DNA of 64,000 nucleotides from Fulvivirga maritima (GTDB taxonomy: Bacteria; Bacteroidota; Bacteroidia; Cytophagales; Cyclobacteriaceae), in NCBI RefSeq assembly GCF_021389955.1, contig NZ_CP089980.1, positions 495,501 to 559,500 of the forward strand, given 5' to 3'. Each line of letters starts with the position of its first letter. Positions within the stretch are counted from its first letter, which is position 1. The notes under the pieces are model-generated. The model saw only the letters and a program-made list of their open reading frames with translations. It was not told the DNA's origin and did no database searches. A program made the position numbers and the translations under genes. This document shows, one piece after another, positions 56,501 through 63,321 of the stretch.

Positions 56501-56611
56501 CTGCTGCTGAGCAAAAAGCACAGAGGTATAAAACAGTAATGCTAAACAAACTATTAAGGATAAGGCTCCTGAGAACCCCTTCCGTAAATAAAGTAGTAAC
56601 GTTTCTCTCAT
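53537..56611 (-). CDS. SusC-like TonB-dependent glycan transporter
   Basis: A 1024-residue outer-membrane transporter. Signal peptide about 1-34, a carboxypeptidase-regulatory-like domain (about 38-110), the SusC signature LQEVVVVGYG at 115-124, plug domain with RIRGNRSL and ILKDASATAIYGSRGANGV, then a 22-strand barrel ending in LGVNLTF. No N-terminal STN domain, so it is not expected to signal through an anti-sigma factor; this agrees with control by LacI. First gene of the susC-susD-lipoprotein operon. Confidence 0.96.
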   Translation of the reverse strand: MRETLLLYLRKGFSGALSLIVCLALLFYTSVLFAQQQSITGTVLSGDGGEPLPGVAVMVKGTSSGTVTDIDGEYTIKAGPNDVLIYSFVGYATHEIAVGSKTKIDVELTEDITALQEVVVVGYGKQKKTDVTGSLVSVDAAKISEVPAATGASSALQGRIAGVQISQTSSRPGSDPQIRIRGNRSLGSGDLNSPLIVVDGIPFSGSLNDINPTDIESFNVLKDASATAIYGSRGANGVILITTKRGRVGELNFSYNGYAGVTQALGKYDLMNGEEFARLKLYTDANFTEAELQSLQEARSTDWQDLMIKDGYIQNHNLSVIGGSENTQFAVSTGYFKQTTVFPGQSFKRYNLKLSLDQRVNDWLKVGISTLNSISYRKGEGVSPMFNILTLSPLYNAYNEDGEVEETPAEGSLDPNLVNPLTLYRDGAWEEDRRRIRTFNTAYLEVNLPVEGLSYKLNAGLDYRQDEYGRFFSEVTPMQNIDNGNAASISNSDTWGYTIENLILYERSFGEHSFKFTGLYSVQEEEYNSSGVNAVGVLANDLQYYNLSLAANNVIPGSAYNYTRWGLSSFMARLNYNFNDRYVATVTVRRDGSSRLADGNEWFTYPGFAVGWNIHNESFLSENDFLSNLRLRVGYGRTSNQAVAPYSSIGKLDQIRYNFGNEGGAIGFYVSNLANTDLTWEFTNSFNVGLDFGLLTNRITGSIDYYQNRTDGVLQEVQLPITSGITGSFTQNVGETKGEGIEMMISGEAIEALNRNEFGLGFDVNFTSYSTEIVKLTEGRDSNPDRAWFVGEPINVLYDYEKVGIWQLDEADEAAQYGDAPGDIKVKDQDGDDDIDDEDRTILGQLDPKWSFGFTARASFKGFDLSVVTFGMFGHEIVSSLYQMNSSNPVNSLEGRRNGPDVDYWTEDNPTNEFSRPGRNTVRYGSTTGYFSGDFVKIRSINLGYQLPNDLLDKVGLKSARVYFSASNPFKAFFSDYVDYGGLDPEPTSRGVTNGITPGLGNKLTVSADTPPVKTFMLGVNLTF

Positions 56612-56712
56612 AATAAGGTAATTAGTTTGTTTTCAATAGAAGTTGAGTCAATTGTTCTCTGATTTGAGGGAATCATGAGTTTCGAAAACGATTGATAACC
56701 ACAACTTTTCAA

Positions 56713-56719
56713 CAAAGTA
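56713..56719 (-). promoter_or_regulatory. -7-like element (TACTTTG) of the susC operon
   Basis: Near match to TAnnTTTG (one base shorter) on the minus strand, about 100 bases before susC; the operator sits about 15 bases upstream of it. Confidence 0.4.
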
Positions 56720-56733
56720 GTAAACATTTGAGA

Positions 56734-56755
56734 TTTACGCAATCGATTGTGTAAT
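56734..56755. promoter_or_regulatory. LacI-type operator of the susC operon
   Basis: Core TTACGCAATCGATTGTGTAA, almost the same as the lacI operator, upstream of the -7 box. Confidence 0.7.
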
Positions 56756-56812
56756 TATTTAACGAATTGCTCTCATAATGAGTCGAAAAACAACCTAATC
56801 AACGATTAAACA

Positions 56813-56828
56813 CCGCAAACGATTGATG
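56813..56828. promoter_or_regulatory. second LacI-type site upstream of susC
   Basis: CCGCAAACGATTGATG, about 75 bases from the first operator; spacing suits looping. Confidence 0.45.
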
Positions 56829-56888
56829 TTTTACGCAACAAAACTTGAGTGAGAAGAATGAATTGTTCCTTCTGACAAGCAGCCCCTA
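56824..56888. repeat. degenerate direct repeat of the tRNA-Arg tail (left island boundary)
   Basis: Contains ACGCAACAAAACTT, also found at 60476-60490, and then a stretch of about 35 bases that matches the terminator and last bases of tRNA-Arg at 60669-60702 with about four changes (GAAGAATGAATT and CCTTCTGA conserved). The inverted stem of the terminator is broken in this copy. Confidence 0.6.
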
Positions 56889-57037
56889 GCAGACAAATAC
56901 AGAAACTTTTGCAAGCGGATTTGGCTGCAATCGAATTTTTTAAAAAGCAGGATTGTAGTGGGATGGAGACCTCCTTGTGCGGTTGTGTGTGGCGCACCGT
57001 GAGCCATAAGCTCACACTACTGTTGATCACATAACAA

Positions 57038-57113
57038 GAGCCGTATGAATCGAGAGGTTCACGTACGGTTCTGTGAGAGGCTTAGGGGTGAGATTCCTAT
57101 TTGCCTACTCGAT
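57038..57113 (+). mobile_element. group II intron 3' end (domains V and VI)
   Basis: 57038-57071 folds as a textbook domain V: GAGCCGT pairs with ACGGTTC, AGC triad present, GAGA tetraloop closing TGAATC / GGTTCA, two-base bulge. Domain VI follows (GAGGCTTAGGGG ... CCTACTCGAT), ending in AT as the 3' splice site. No reverse transcriptase lies upstream. The adjoining 3' exon TGTGCAACGTT belongs to the attC-like palindrome. Confidence 0.85.
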
Positions 57114-57125
57114 TGTGCAACGTTT
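57114..57125. other. attC-like half site beside the cassette stop codon
   Basis: TGTGCAACGTTT. On the minus strand this reads AAACGTTGCACA directly after the stop codon of the nuclease-NTPase gene, and it matches AAACGTTGTGCAA on the other side of the gene. Confidence 0.45.
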
Positions 57126-59810
57126 TTATTTTGAGCTAATAAATTTTGCCCATTGTAAAATATATCCTGCGTAAATGGTTTTCGATCCATCTGAAAGATT
57201 GGAATCAAGAATGTTAGGATTATCCTTAATTAGACTTTTAGCTGTTACTCGTGTAGTATTGTTTTTAATTAAAAGTAAAGCTTCTTGAATCTTAGGAACT
57301 GTTTTAGCTTGTTCTCTTATTAATTCTTCGGAGTTTTGATTATTAAGTCTTTTACCAACTTCAGTTAATTCAAAATGACCATTATTTAATGTAACGATCC
57401 CAAACAATGCAAGGTCTCGGACAATATTTGAATCTAAGTTATTCAAATCTAGGTCGTTTGGAATTGTCTTTATTATTGGTAATAATTCTTTTGTAGATGT
57501 TCTAGGAGATAGAGTTGAAGGATCGTTCTTTATTTTTTCATAAAGAGAAACCTTTTTGCCTCCACCTTTTTTGGGCAGCTCAATTTTATTTTTAATCTTC
57601 AAGTCGCTGTAATAAATCCAATTTAGTAGGTAATTCGCATAAATTTTCCAGGTTTGATCCTTAAACGAGTAGCCTTTGAAATTTGCCTTAAATAATTCTA
57701 CAATGTTTTCCGAAGTAATTGGTGGTTTTAAATCAGCTAGTTGATTAATAATTGAATAATTCTTGAATTTTTCAGTTATGAAACTCTTAAAGTAATCGTC
57801 TGAGGCTAAAACCTTTTCATTACCTAAAGTGAATTTTTCTTGAGATTCTACTTTTTTGATTAAACCTAAATTTCTTAAATCAATCAGACTATTCTCAATT
57901 GCTTGATTGGCAATGGATTTTCCTAGTTCAGATTGAATTTGTCCAGTTGAAAGTGTGCTCTTTTTGTTGAAAGTTTTGAAAATCTCAAGACAGGTATTAA
58001 CACTTGATCTAATTATATAACTTTCACCAATTATTGGTACTTGACCAGTCACGAGATAATCACGGAAGATATCCCAGTATATGTTATAATTTAAGCCTGA
58101 ACGTATAATTAATCGCTTATCTCTTAAAGAAGAGATTACTTTTTCTGAAATTATTTCGTTGACGTCAGATGCTTCGAAGAATTTACCATCATAGGCACAC
58201 TGAGCAATATGTTTTAAGCCTTGAATTTCAGGCGAATCAAGCTGCTCCAAATCTGAATTAAATAGTTCTTCAATGTTTAGGTTTTCATCTATCAAATCTG
58301 ATTTTTCTTTCCCAGCCTTGATTTGGTCATAAATATGTATACAAAGCTTTTTTGTTAGCCAAGGGTAGTTTTGAGAGCTTTCTACTATTCTACGTTTTAT
58401 GTCGTTATTTAGTTTTCCTATACTTTTCTCTAATTGGGATATTATACCATTAGTCTCTTTAGAACCAAACTCCGTTATTGCAAATTCTACTGCTTGTTCT
58501 TTGGCCTGCTGCCATAGGTGATAAGCTTTGTTTTCACTAGGGATAAGTATTTCAGTCTTCCATGAAAAACCAATTATTATATTTTCTTTTAAGTCTGATA
58601 TATCAACTAAAAATTTATAGAACGACTCAAATAAGTAATCCTTTCTAAATATATCCTCGAATTGATCAAAGATGAGAACCAACATTTTCTCATTTGTTCT
58701 CAAATATTTCAGTAACTCCCTCACCGATTCTGAGCTTAGTAAATCATAAGTAGAAGTAAATGAAATATTCTTTTGAAATAAATCTTGTTTAATAAAACCA
58801 TCCTCGATTGCCTTTTTGAGAATTTTTTCAAAGGAGAGAGCGACAAAATTTGAGGAAAGGGCACTTCGTGAATCTATAGCTAAAGCATAAAATCTGTTCT
58901 TGTAATACTTATTTCTACTTCTTCCTTTAATATCTGCAACTAATGAACTTTTACCCCAACCCGATTTTCCTGTTAAATAAAATAGTCTTCTCTGTGTCTC
59001 ACTTTTAAGAGCTTTGTTGAAAAAATTGAAGACATCTGATCTTATTTGGTCTCGCCCTACAATGTGTTTTGTAGAGGCGGGTAGGTAATCAAACCAATTC
59101 TCACTTTCCTGTACTTCTGATACTGTTTGAATTTCTAGCTGCTTTTCCTTTTGCTGAACAGGAGATTGATTTGATATAGGGGCTACCAAGGTCAATTCAT
59201 TCAATTCTGGAAGTTTTTCAGATAATTGAGTCTGAATATCATCATCATCAATTAATTTACCCTTAGATGCATCTACTAAATAATATGAACTAGGTACAGC
59301 TCCTAAGGTTTCTTTAATGATTAAAATATAAAAGTCGCCAAAATGTGTCACTGCTAGGATTTCCTTTGTTATTTCTTTATCTACATTCGGAATGGGCTTT
59401 ATCTTTTTAGCTTCTTGCAGAAGACTTATTAACTTTTTCGGTTCAAAGAATGTCAAGTTCCTATACCTATCGTCCGTTTGAAGTTCGTCAACTAATCCTT
59501 TTGCTTGATGTTCTAATTCCTTAGTCCTAATAAAATATCCAAAGTCAACTTTTTTTAGTCTAACCTTAGATTCAAATGTTAGTATTTCAGAAGAGCTAAC
59601 TTTATCCTTGGCTTTGCATTCAACATATAGAGTCTCGTTGGGTCGATCTTTGTGCTTACATGTAAGATCTAACTCCATTCCAGTGTAATTGACGTTCGAA
59701 CTAACTTCATATCGATGTGTTTCAATAATGTCTCTCACAATTCTCTCGAAACAGTTTCCCTGTTTAAAAGGATTTTGATCTTCCAGAATAAATTGAATTT
59801 CAGAATTCAT
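57126..59810 (-). CDS. PD-(D/E)XK nuclease fused to a STAND-type NTPase (putative anti-phage protein)
   Basis: An 894-residue protein (ATG 59810 chosen; 59837 is a weaker option). Residues 1-135 are an Mrr-like restriction endonuclease domain with E22, D48 (GMELDLT) and E64-C-K66 (YVECKAK). A small beta domain follows (about 145-210), then a linker. The NTPase begins with a VGRD box (251-254), Walker A G281-x4-GK287S and Walker B LVLIFDQFED (D382, E385), followed by helices typical of the STAND arm. The C-terminal 350 residues hold two or more winged-helix-like segments and would be the sensor. The layout is that of Avs-like or other STAND defence proteins, but shorter. It is the only gene of the island and appears more AT-rich than its neighbours by eye. 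Confidence 0.8.
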   Translation of the reverse strand: MNSEIQFILEDQNPFKQGNCFERIVRDIIETHRYEVSSNVNYTGMELDLTCKHKDRPNETLYVECKAKDKVSSSEILTFESKVRLKKVDFGYFIRTKELEHQAKGLVDELQTDDRYRNLTFFEPKKLISLLQEAKKIKPIPNVDKEITKEILAVTHFGDFYILIIKETLGAVPSSYYLVDASKGKLIDDDDIQTQLSEKLPELNELTLVAPISNQSPVQQKEKQLEIQTVSEVQESENWFDYLPASTKHIVGRDQIRSDVFNFFNKALKSETQRRLFYLTGKSGWGKSSLVADIKGRSRNKYYKNRFYALAIDSRSALSSNFVALSFEKILKKAIEDGFIKQDLFQKNISFTSTYDLLSSESVRELLKYLRTNEKMLVLIFDQFEDIFRKDYLFESFYKFLVDISDLKENIIIGFSWKTEILIPSENKAYHLWQQAKEQAVEFAITEFGSKETNGIISQLEKSIGKLNNDIKRRIVESSQNYPWLTKKLCIHIYDQIKAGKEKSDLIDENLNIEELFNSDLEQLDSPEIQGLKHIAQCAYDGKFFEASDVNEIISEKVISSLRDKRLIIRSGLNYNIYWDIFRDYLVTGQVPIIGESYIIRSSVNTCLEIFKTFNKKSTLSTGQIQSELGKSIANQAIENSLIDLRNLGLIKKVESQEKFTLGNEKVLASDDYFKSFITEKFKNYSIINQLADLKPPITSENIVELFKANFKGYSFKDQTWKIYANYLLNWIYYSDLKIKNKIELPKKGGGKKVSLYEKIKNDPSTLSPRTSTKELLPIIKTIPNDLDLNNLDSNIVRDLALFGIVTLNNGHFELTEVGKRLNNQNSEELIREQAKTVPKIQEALLLIKNNTTRVTAKSLIKDNPNILDSNLSDGSKTIYAGYILQWAKFISSK

Positions 59811-59827
59811 TTGAATTGGTTTTTCAG

Positions 59828-59978
59828 TGTTGCACAACGTTTACTGTATGTTTCGTGGCTGATTTCAAGGTAGTGAAATTTCGGTTTACCACTGAGTCAA
59901 TCCGCAAGATTGACCGATTTTTCACGAAGAACTAAAGCCTCGAAAACCACCAACCAGTCATGAAATATACAGCGTGTG
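59828..59978. other. attC-like long palindrome upstream of the nuclease-NTPase gene
   Basis: Stem 1: CTGTATGTTTCGTGGCTG (59844-59861) pairs with 59955-59972 through 18 positions, three of them G-T wobbles. Stem 2: 59873-59885 with 59913-59925 (11 of 13). Stem 3: GTCAATC (59896-59902) with GATTGAC (59908-59914). Outer box TTGCACAA at 59830 has its partner, TGTGCAA, on the other side of the cassette at 57114. This box-spacer-long imperfect stem design is that of integron attC sites. No integrase in the window. Confidence 0.5.
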
Positions 59979-60400
59979 GTGTGCCTTGAATGGTGAATAT
60001 AGCTCAAGAAAATGAGTGTTCCAAAGGGTTAGAGTCCCGTAAGCGCCGGGGTCGTGCCCAGAAGCCAAGCAAGTGGCAAGGCTGTCATCGGTTACAATGG
60101 AACTGAGGAAATACAAAGCATTCATGAATACCTTTAAAATAAAACACGCATGAATAAAGCCAGACTGCGATGTCTGTACTGAAGAACATGAACTGCATAA
60201 AGAGGCTATAAGTTAACACATCCTGCCGAAGTCCAACTCCTCGAAAGAGACTAGTGCCGAAATAGTAGATGTGGCAACGATAGACACCAAGATATTCCCC
60301 TTACCTGGGGAGGTCTTCCCCCATCGAGAATGAGAAAAGAAGCCAGCAGAGGCCATAGTAGCTATTGGCATCGAGCCTTGACATTCAAAGATCATTCTTT
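59979..60400 (+). mobile_element. group II intron 5' part (domain I onward), reverse transcriptase lost
   Basis: Begins GTGTGCC (GUGYG 5' splice consensus) and continues with sequence typical of Bacteroidota group II introns (CCGTAAGCGCCGGGGTCG, GCCAAGCAAGTGGCAAGGC, CCTGGGGAGGTCTTCCCCC). It lacks any reverse transcriptase frame and breaks off near 60400. The matching 3' end is 2.9 kb to the left in the same orientation, so the two pieces are in permuted order. The right end is approximate. Confidence 0.75.
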
Positions 60401-60576
60401 ATGGAATTCTATTCTGTCTATAAGTTGTCCAGTTTCAATATTCTTTGGGTCAATTAGAGCCAGCATCGATGCTTAACGCAACAAAACTTAAATGAATAGC
60501 TATTTGCTATCTCTTTAAAGAATAATTCGGCTTATTTTTTATGGAAGAAAATAATACGTATATAGACGGTGGGGAG

Positions 60577-60614
60577 CGTATAAAATGATTTTATACGGAG
60601 GGCAGCGTATAAAA
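60577..60614. repeat. cluster of three GCGTATAAAA half sites
   Basis: Perfect 10-base inverted repeat with a one-base centre at 60577-60597 plus a third half site in direct orientation at 60605-60614. It resembles a protein-binding array, such as integrase arm sites or an operator. Confidence 0.35.
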
Positions 60615-60652
60615 AAACCAACACATGTATTATTTAATGTATAAAAGGTAAG

Positions 60653-60683
60653 AAACAGAAAAAGGAAGAATGAATTCTTCCTT
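60653..60683 (-). terminator. terminator of tRNA-Arg
   Basis: Stem AAGGAAGAA / TTCTTCCTT with TGAA loop, followed on the minus strand by TTTTTCTG. Confidence 0.75.
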
Positions 60684-60691
60684 CTGATAAG

Positions 60692-60763
60692 TAGCCCCGA
60701 CAGGAATCGAACCTGTATCTGGAGTTTAGGAAACTCTTATTCTATCCATTGAACTACGGGGCC
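60692..60763 (-). tRNA. tRNA-Arg (anticodon CCT)
   Basis: Folds as a cloverleaf: acceptor GGCCCCG / CGGGGCT, D stem GTTC / GAAT, anticodon loop TTCCTAA (CCT, reads AGG), T stem ACAGG / CCTGT with loop TTCGATT. 72 bases including discriminator A; CCA is not encoded. The 27-43 pair is an A-C mismatch. Its 3' end faces the accessory island and a degenerate copy of its tail is found at 56851-56888. Confidence 0.92.
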
Positions 60764-60856
60764 TCCTTGTTTTAAGGGATCGCAAAGTTAATGAAATTTT
60801 CTTTTAAGCCAAGGTAGAGACGTTTTTAGTAAAAACCATTACTCTATAAAATAAAA

Positions 60857-60900
60857 AATGTCATCCGAGGAGATAACGTTTTACCTCCTCTAGATGACGT
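60857..60900 (-). terminator. terminator of the small hypothetical gene
   Basis: Outer stem GTCATC / GATGAC and inner GAGGAG / CTCCTC; the minus strand then reads into a T-rich tract. Confidence 0.65.
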
Positions 60901-60944
60901 TCAACCTAAACCCAGGTGGGTGTCTTTAATATTTTATTCGCCTT

Positions 60945-61220
60945 TTAGGCTGTTATTCTCATATCTACCAGATCCTGACTAAATGTAATCTTTGCAATCA
61001 CTTCTTTAGTCTGTCTATCTGTATAAAAAAGCTGTCCTCCAGTCATTTCCACTTCCAAATTACTTTCTTCAAAGGCCTTTCCATACTCTATTTCCAGCTC
61101 CTCGCATGCTACCCAACAAATCGGCAGCTTTTCTACATGCTTAAAGGATTCTTCAATCAGATCTCCTTGAGCTGAATGAATAAAAAATTCTAAACGCGGA
61201 TAGTTGTCAATTGATATCAT
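60945..61220 (-). CDS. small hypothetical protein
   Basis: A 91-residue soluble acidic protein without signal peptide or membrane segment. Alternating strands and a central PICWVACEELEIEYG segment suggest an alpha/beta fold. I do not recognise a family. It has its own terminator and is divergent from the XRE regulator gene across 278 AT-rich bases. Confidence 0.6.
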   Translation of the reverse strand: MISIDNYPRLEFFIHSAQGDLIEESFKHVEKLPICWVACEELEIEYGKAFEESNLEVEMTGGQLFYTDRQTKEVIAKITFSQDLVDMRITA

Positions 61221-61498
61221 GTCGGTATATAAGGTTTAGTTGGTAAATTATACGGTTAAGTGATTAATTATACTTCAAATAAACGCTATATAGAATTTTT
61301 ATTCAACCAAATGTAAGTTTTTATACGTATTACACAAAATATATATCGTATTTTTAACCAAAATATTCTTTATACTATTCATTTTTTTTGATTGTGTATC
61401 GGAAATGGAACAATCGTTTTTTTTCTTATATTTAAAATTCTAAATAGTTTATTTTAGCAAAACTCACTAACATTAACTCTAATTAAGGTGTTATTACT

Positions 61499-61939
61499 TT
61501 GACGACGACAGCAAATAAAATTGCTTTTTTTCGCAAAAAGAAAGGGCTTACCCAGCATGATCTGCGAAATGAAGTGTACAAACGGATAGGTAAAAAATTC
61601 AGACAGGGAACTATCTCATCCTGGGAAAACGGGAAAACAGCCCCTGATATGGACGTATTAAATGTACTGGCTAGTATCCTGGATGTAAGCGTAAATGAAC
61701 TATACGAAAAAACGAATAATCAGGAAGCACCTGTTGTCACCACCTTAAAAGACATTACTCTTTACATGCAGGCCTTAAATGATATCCAAAGAGATTATGA
61801 TAAAGGCCAGATGGAATCTGCTTATAATGACTTAAAAGAATTAACTGAGGAAATTATTAGTGAACTTAGTGATGTAGTAAACCAGCATGAAAAAGTTATT
61901 ACCCAACTAAAGGCAGTAAAAGAAATTATGCGCCTTTAA
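61499..61939 (+). CDS. XRE-family transcriptional regulator
   Basis: A 146-residue protein. Residues 5-65 are an XRE helix-turn-helix (IAFFRKKKGLTQHDL, GTISSWENGKTAPDMD, LDVSVNELYE). Residues 80-146 form a coiled coil, probably for oligomerisation. It starts with TTG at 61499; no nearer ATG keeps the first helix. It is convergent with hflX. Targets are unknown. Confidence 0.82.
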   Translation: MTTTANKIAFFRKKKGLTQHDLRNEVYKRIGKKFRQGTISSWENGKTAPDMDVLNVLASILDVSVNELYEKTNNQEAPVVTTLKDITLYMQALNDIQRDYDKGQMESAYNDLKELTEEIISELSDVVNQHEKVITQLKAVKEIMRL

Positions 61940-61957
61940 TTAAAGACGCTATAATTA

Positions 61958-63115
61958 CTACCATGTAACATCACTCAATGAATTGGGGTAAATCTGGTAA
62001 TGTTTATTCTTAGCTGCTAATAAAATCTTTTCTCTAAGCTGATCCATATTAATCTTCTTCTCAGCTGATACAAAAACTCTTTCATCGTCACTCGCTATAT
62101 TAGCGATTTGCATATTTTCAACACCCTCTCTCACCTCATCATCTAGTAGATCTACCTTATTAAACACATAAATAGTAGGCTTATCAAGCGCATCTAGCTC
62201 TTTTAACGTTTCTTTTACCACTTTTATATGGTCTTCAAACGCTGGGTGCGCTACATCTACTACATGTAATAAAACATCAGCCTCTTTCACCTCTGCCAAA
62301 GTAGACTTGAAAGACTCAATTAAGTGGTGAGGAAGTTTGCGTATAAAACCTACCGTATCTGATAATAAGAATGGAATATTTTCAAAAACCACCTTTCTAA
62401 CAGTGGCATCTACAGTAGCAAACAGTTTATCCTCCGCCTTTACATCACTCTTACTCAACAATGTCATTAAAGTAGATTTACCTACGTTAGTATACCCTAC
62501 TAAGGCTACTCGTACTATTCCACTTCTAGACTTTCTCTGCACCTCATTCTGCTTTTCTATTTTTTCAAGCTTTTTCTTAAGCACAGAAATCTGATTCCTA
62601 ATATTTCTTCTATCAGTTTCTATTTCTTTCTCTCCAGCTCCGCCTCGAGTACCTGTTCCTCCACGTTGTCTTTCAAGGTGAGTCCACATTCTGGTTAACC
62701 TAGGCATCAGGTATTGATACCTCGCTAATTCTACCTGAGTTTTTGCCTGAGCGGTTTGTGCTCTATTAAGAAATATATCAAGGATTAATAAACTCCTATC
62801 ATACAACTTGCACTTTAGCTCTCTTTCCAGGTTTCTAAGCTGACTAGGAGAAAGATCATCATCAAATATCACAATATCGATCTCTCGGCTAGTGATATAT
62901 TGTTTTATTTCCTCCAGCTTACCTTTACCTACAAAAGACCGTATATCGGGTTTATCTAGTTTCTGTATAAAAACTTTCTCAGTTGTAATATGTGCGGTAG
63001 AAGCTAAAAACGCTAACTCATCCAGGTGCTCATTAATAACCACCTCATCGAGTCCCTTTTCTGCCACTGTAACCAGCACACCTTTCTCATTTTTATTTCT
63101 ACTCACTGTCTCCAT
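61958..63115 (-). CDS. hflX: GTPase HflX
   Basis: Ribosome-splitting GTPase acting on the 50S subunit under stress. 385 residues: N-terminal HflX domain (FVGKGKLEEIK, FDDDLSPSQLRNLE), a coiled-coil linker with the RGGTGTRGGAGEKEIETDRR-type glycine-rich box, and a G domain with GYTNVGKST (G1), DTVGFIRKLPHHLI (G3) and NKVDL (G4). Confidence 0.95.
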   Translation of the reverse strand: METVSRNKNEKGVLVTVAEKGLDEVVINEHLDELAFLASTAHITTEKVFIQKLDKPDIRSFVGKGKLEEIKQYITSREIDIVIFDDDLSPSQLRNLERELKCKLYDRSLLILDIFLNRAQTAQAKTQVELARYQYLMPRLTRMWTHLERQRGGTGTRGGAGEKEIETDRRNIRNQISVLKKKLEKIEKQNEVQRKSRSGIVRVALVGYTNVGKSTLMTLLSKSDVKAEDKLFATVDATVRKVVFENIPFLLSDTVGFIRKLPHHLIESFKSTLAEVKEADVLLHVVDVAHPAFEDHIKVVKETLKELDALDKPTIYVFNKVDLLDDEVREGVENMQIANIASDDERVFVSAEKKINMDQLREKILLAAKNKHYQIYPNSLSDVTW

Positions 63116-63187
63116 ATTCTATTAAAGATAATGATAAATTAATTTACAATGTTATGGAATATGTTTAACTTATATAATATTCGAACC

Positions 63188-63207
63188 TTCTTACGATCAT
63201 GTAAGAA
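63188..63207. promoter_or_regulatory. inverted repeat before the glycosyltransferase promoter
   Basis: TTCTTAC-GATCAT-GTAAGAA, seven-base arms, directly upstream of a TACTTTG box at 63213-63219. A possible operator for the downstream glycosyltransferase operon. Confidence 0.35.
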
Positions 63208-63321
63208 ATGGTTACTTTGAAAACATTTTTGATATAAAACCAAAATAAGTTTCTTAGAGGTTCAAATTTATAAAATAACATAAGGAATTTTATTTAGTTA
63301 AAAGAATTACTAGTTGGTGGA

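Larger units (their letters stand above)
56612..57037. other. susC promoter region passing into the accessory island
   Basis: From the susC start rightward: a -7-like box at 56713-56719, LacI-type operators at 56734-56755 and 56813-56828, a degenerate copy of the tRNA-Arg tail at 56824-56888, and then sequence leading into group II intron domain V. No ORF longer than about 40 codons that looks real. Confidence 0.6.
60401..60691. other. region between intron fragment and tRNA-Arg
   Basis: No gene seen. Contains the ACGCAACAAAACTT repeat (60476-60490), an inverted repeat CGTATAAAAT / ATTTTATACG at 60577-60597 with a further direct copy GCGTATAAAA at 60605-60614, and the tRNA terminator. Confidence 0.6.

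Noticed and set aside
56890-57000. Open frame before domain V that might be the C-terminus of the intron reverse transcriptase
   Set aside because: About 40 codons without a recognisable maturase or HNH motif; cannot be told from chance.
60213-60395. 60-codon minus-strand ORF
   Set aside because: It lies inside the structured group II intron fragment and has no protein-like composition.
60401-60457. Short ORF MEFYSVYK… where the intron-encoded protein would start
   Set aside because: Only 18 codons and no reverse transcriptase motif; the intron protein is absent.
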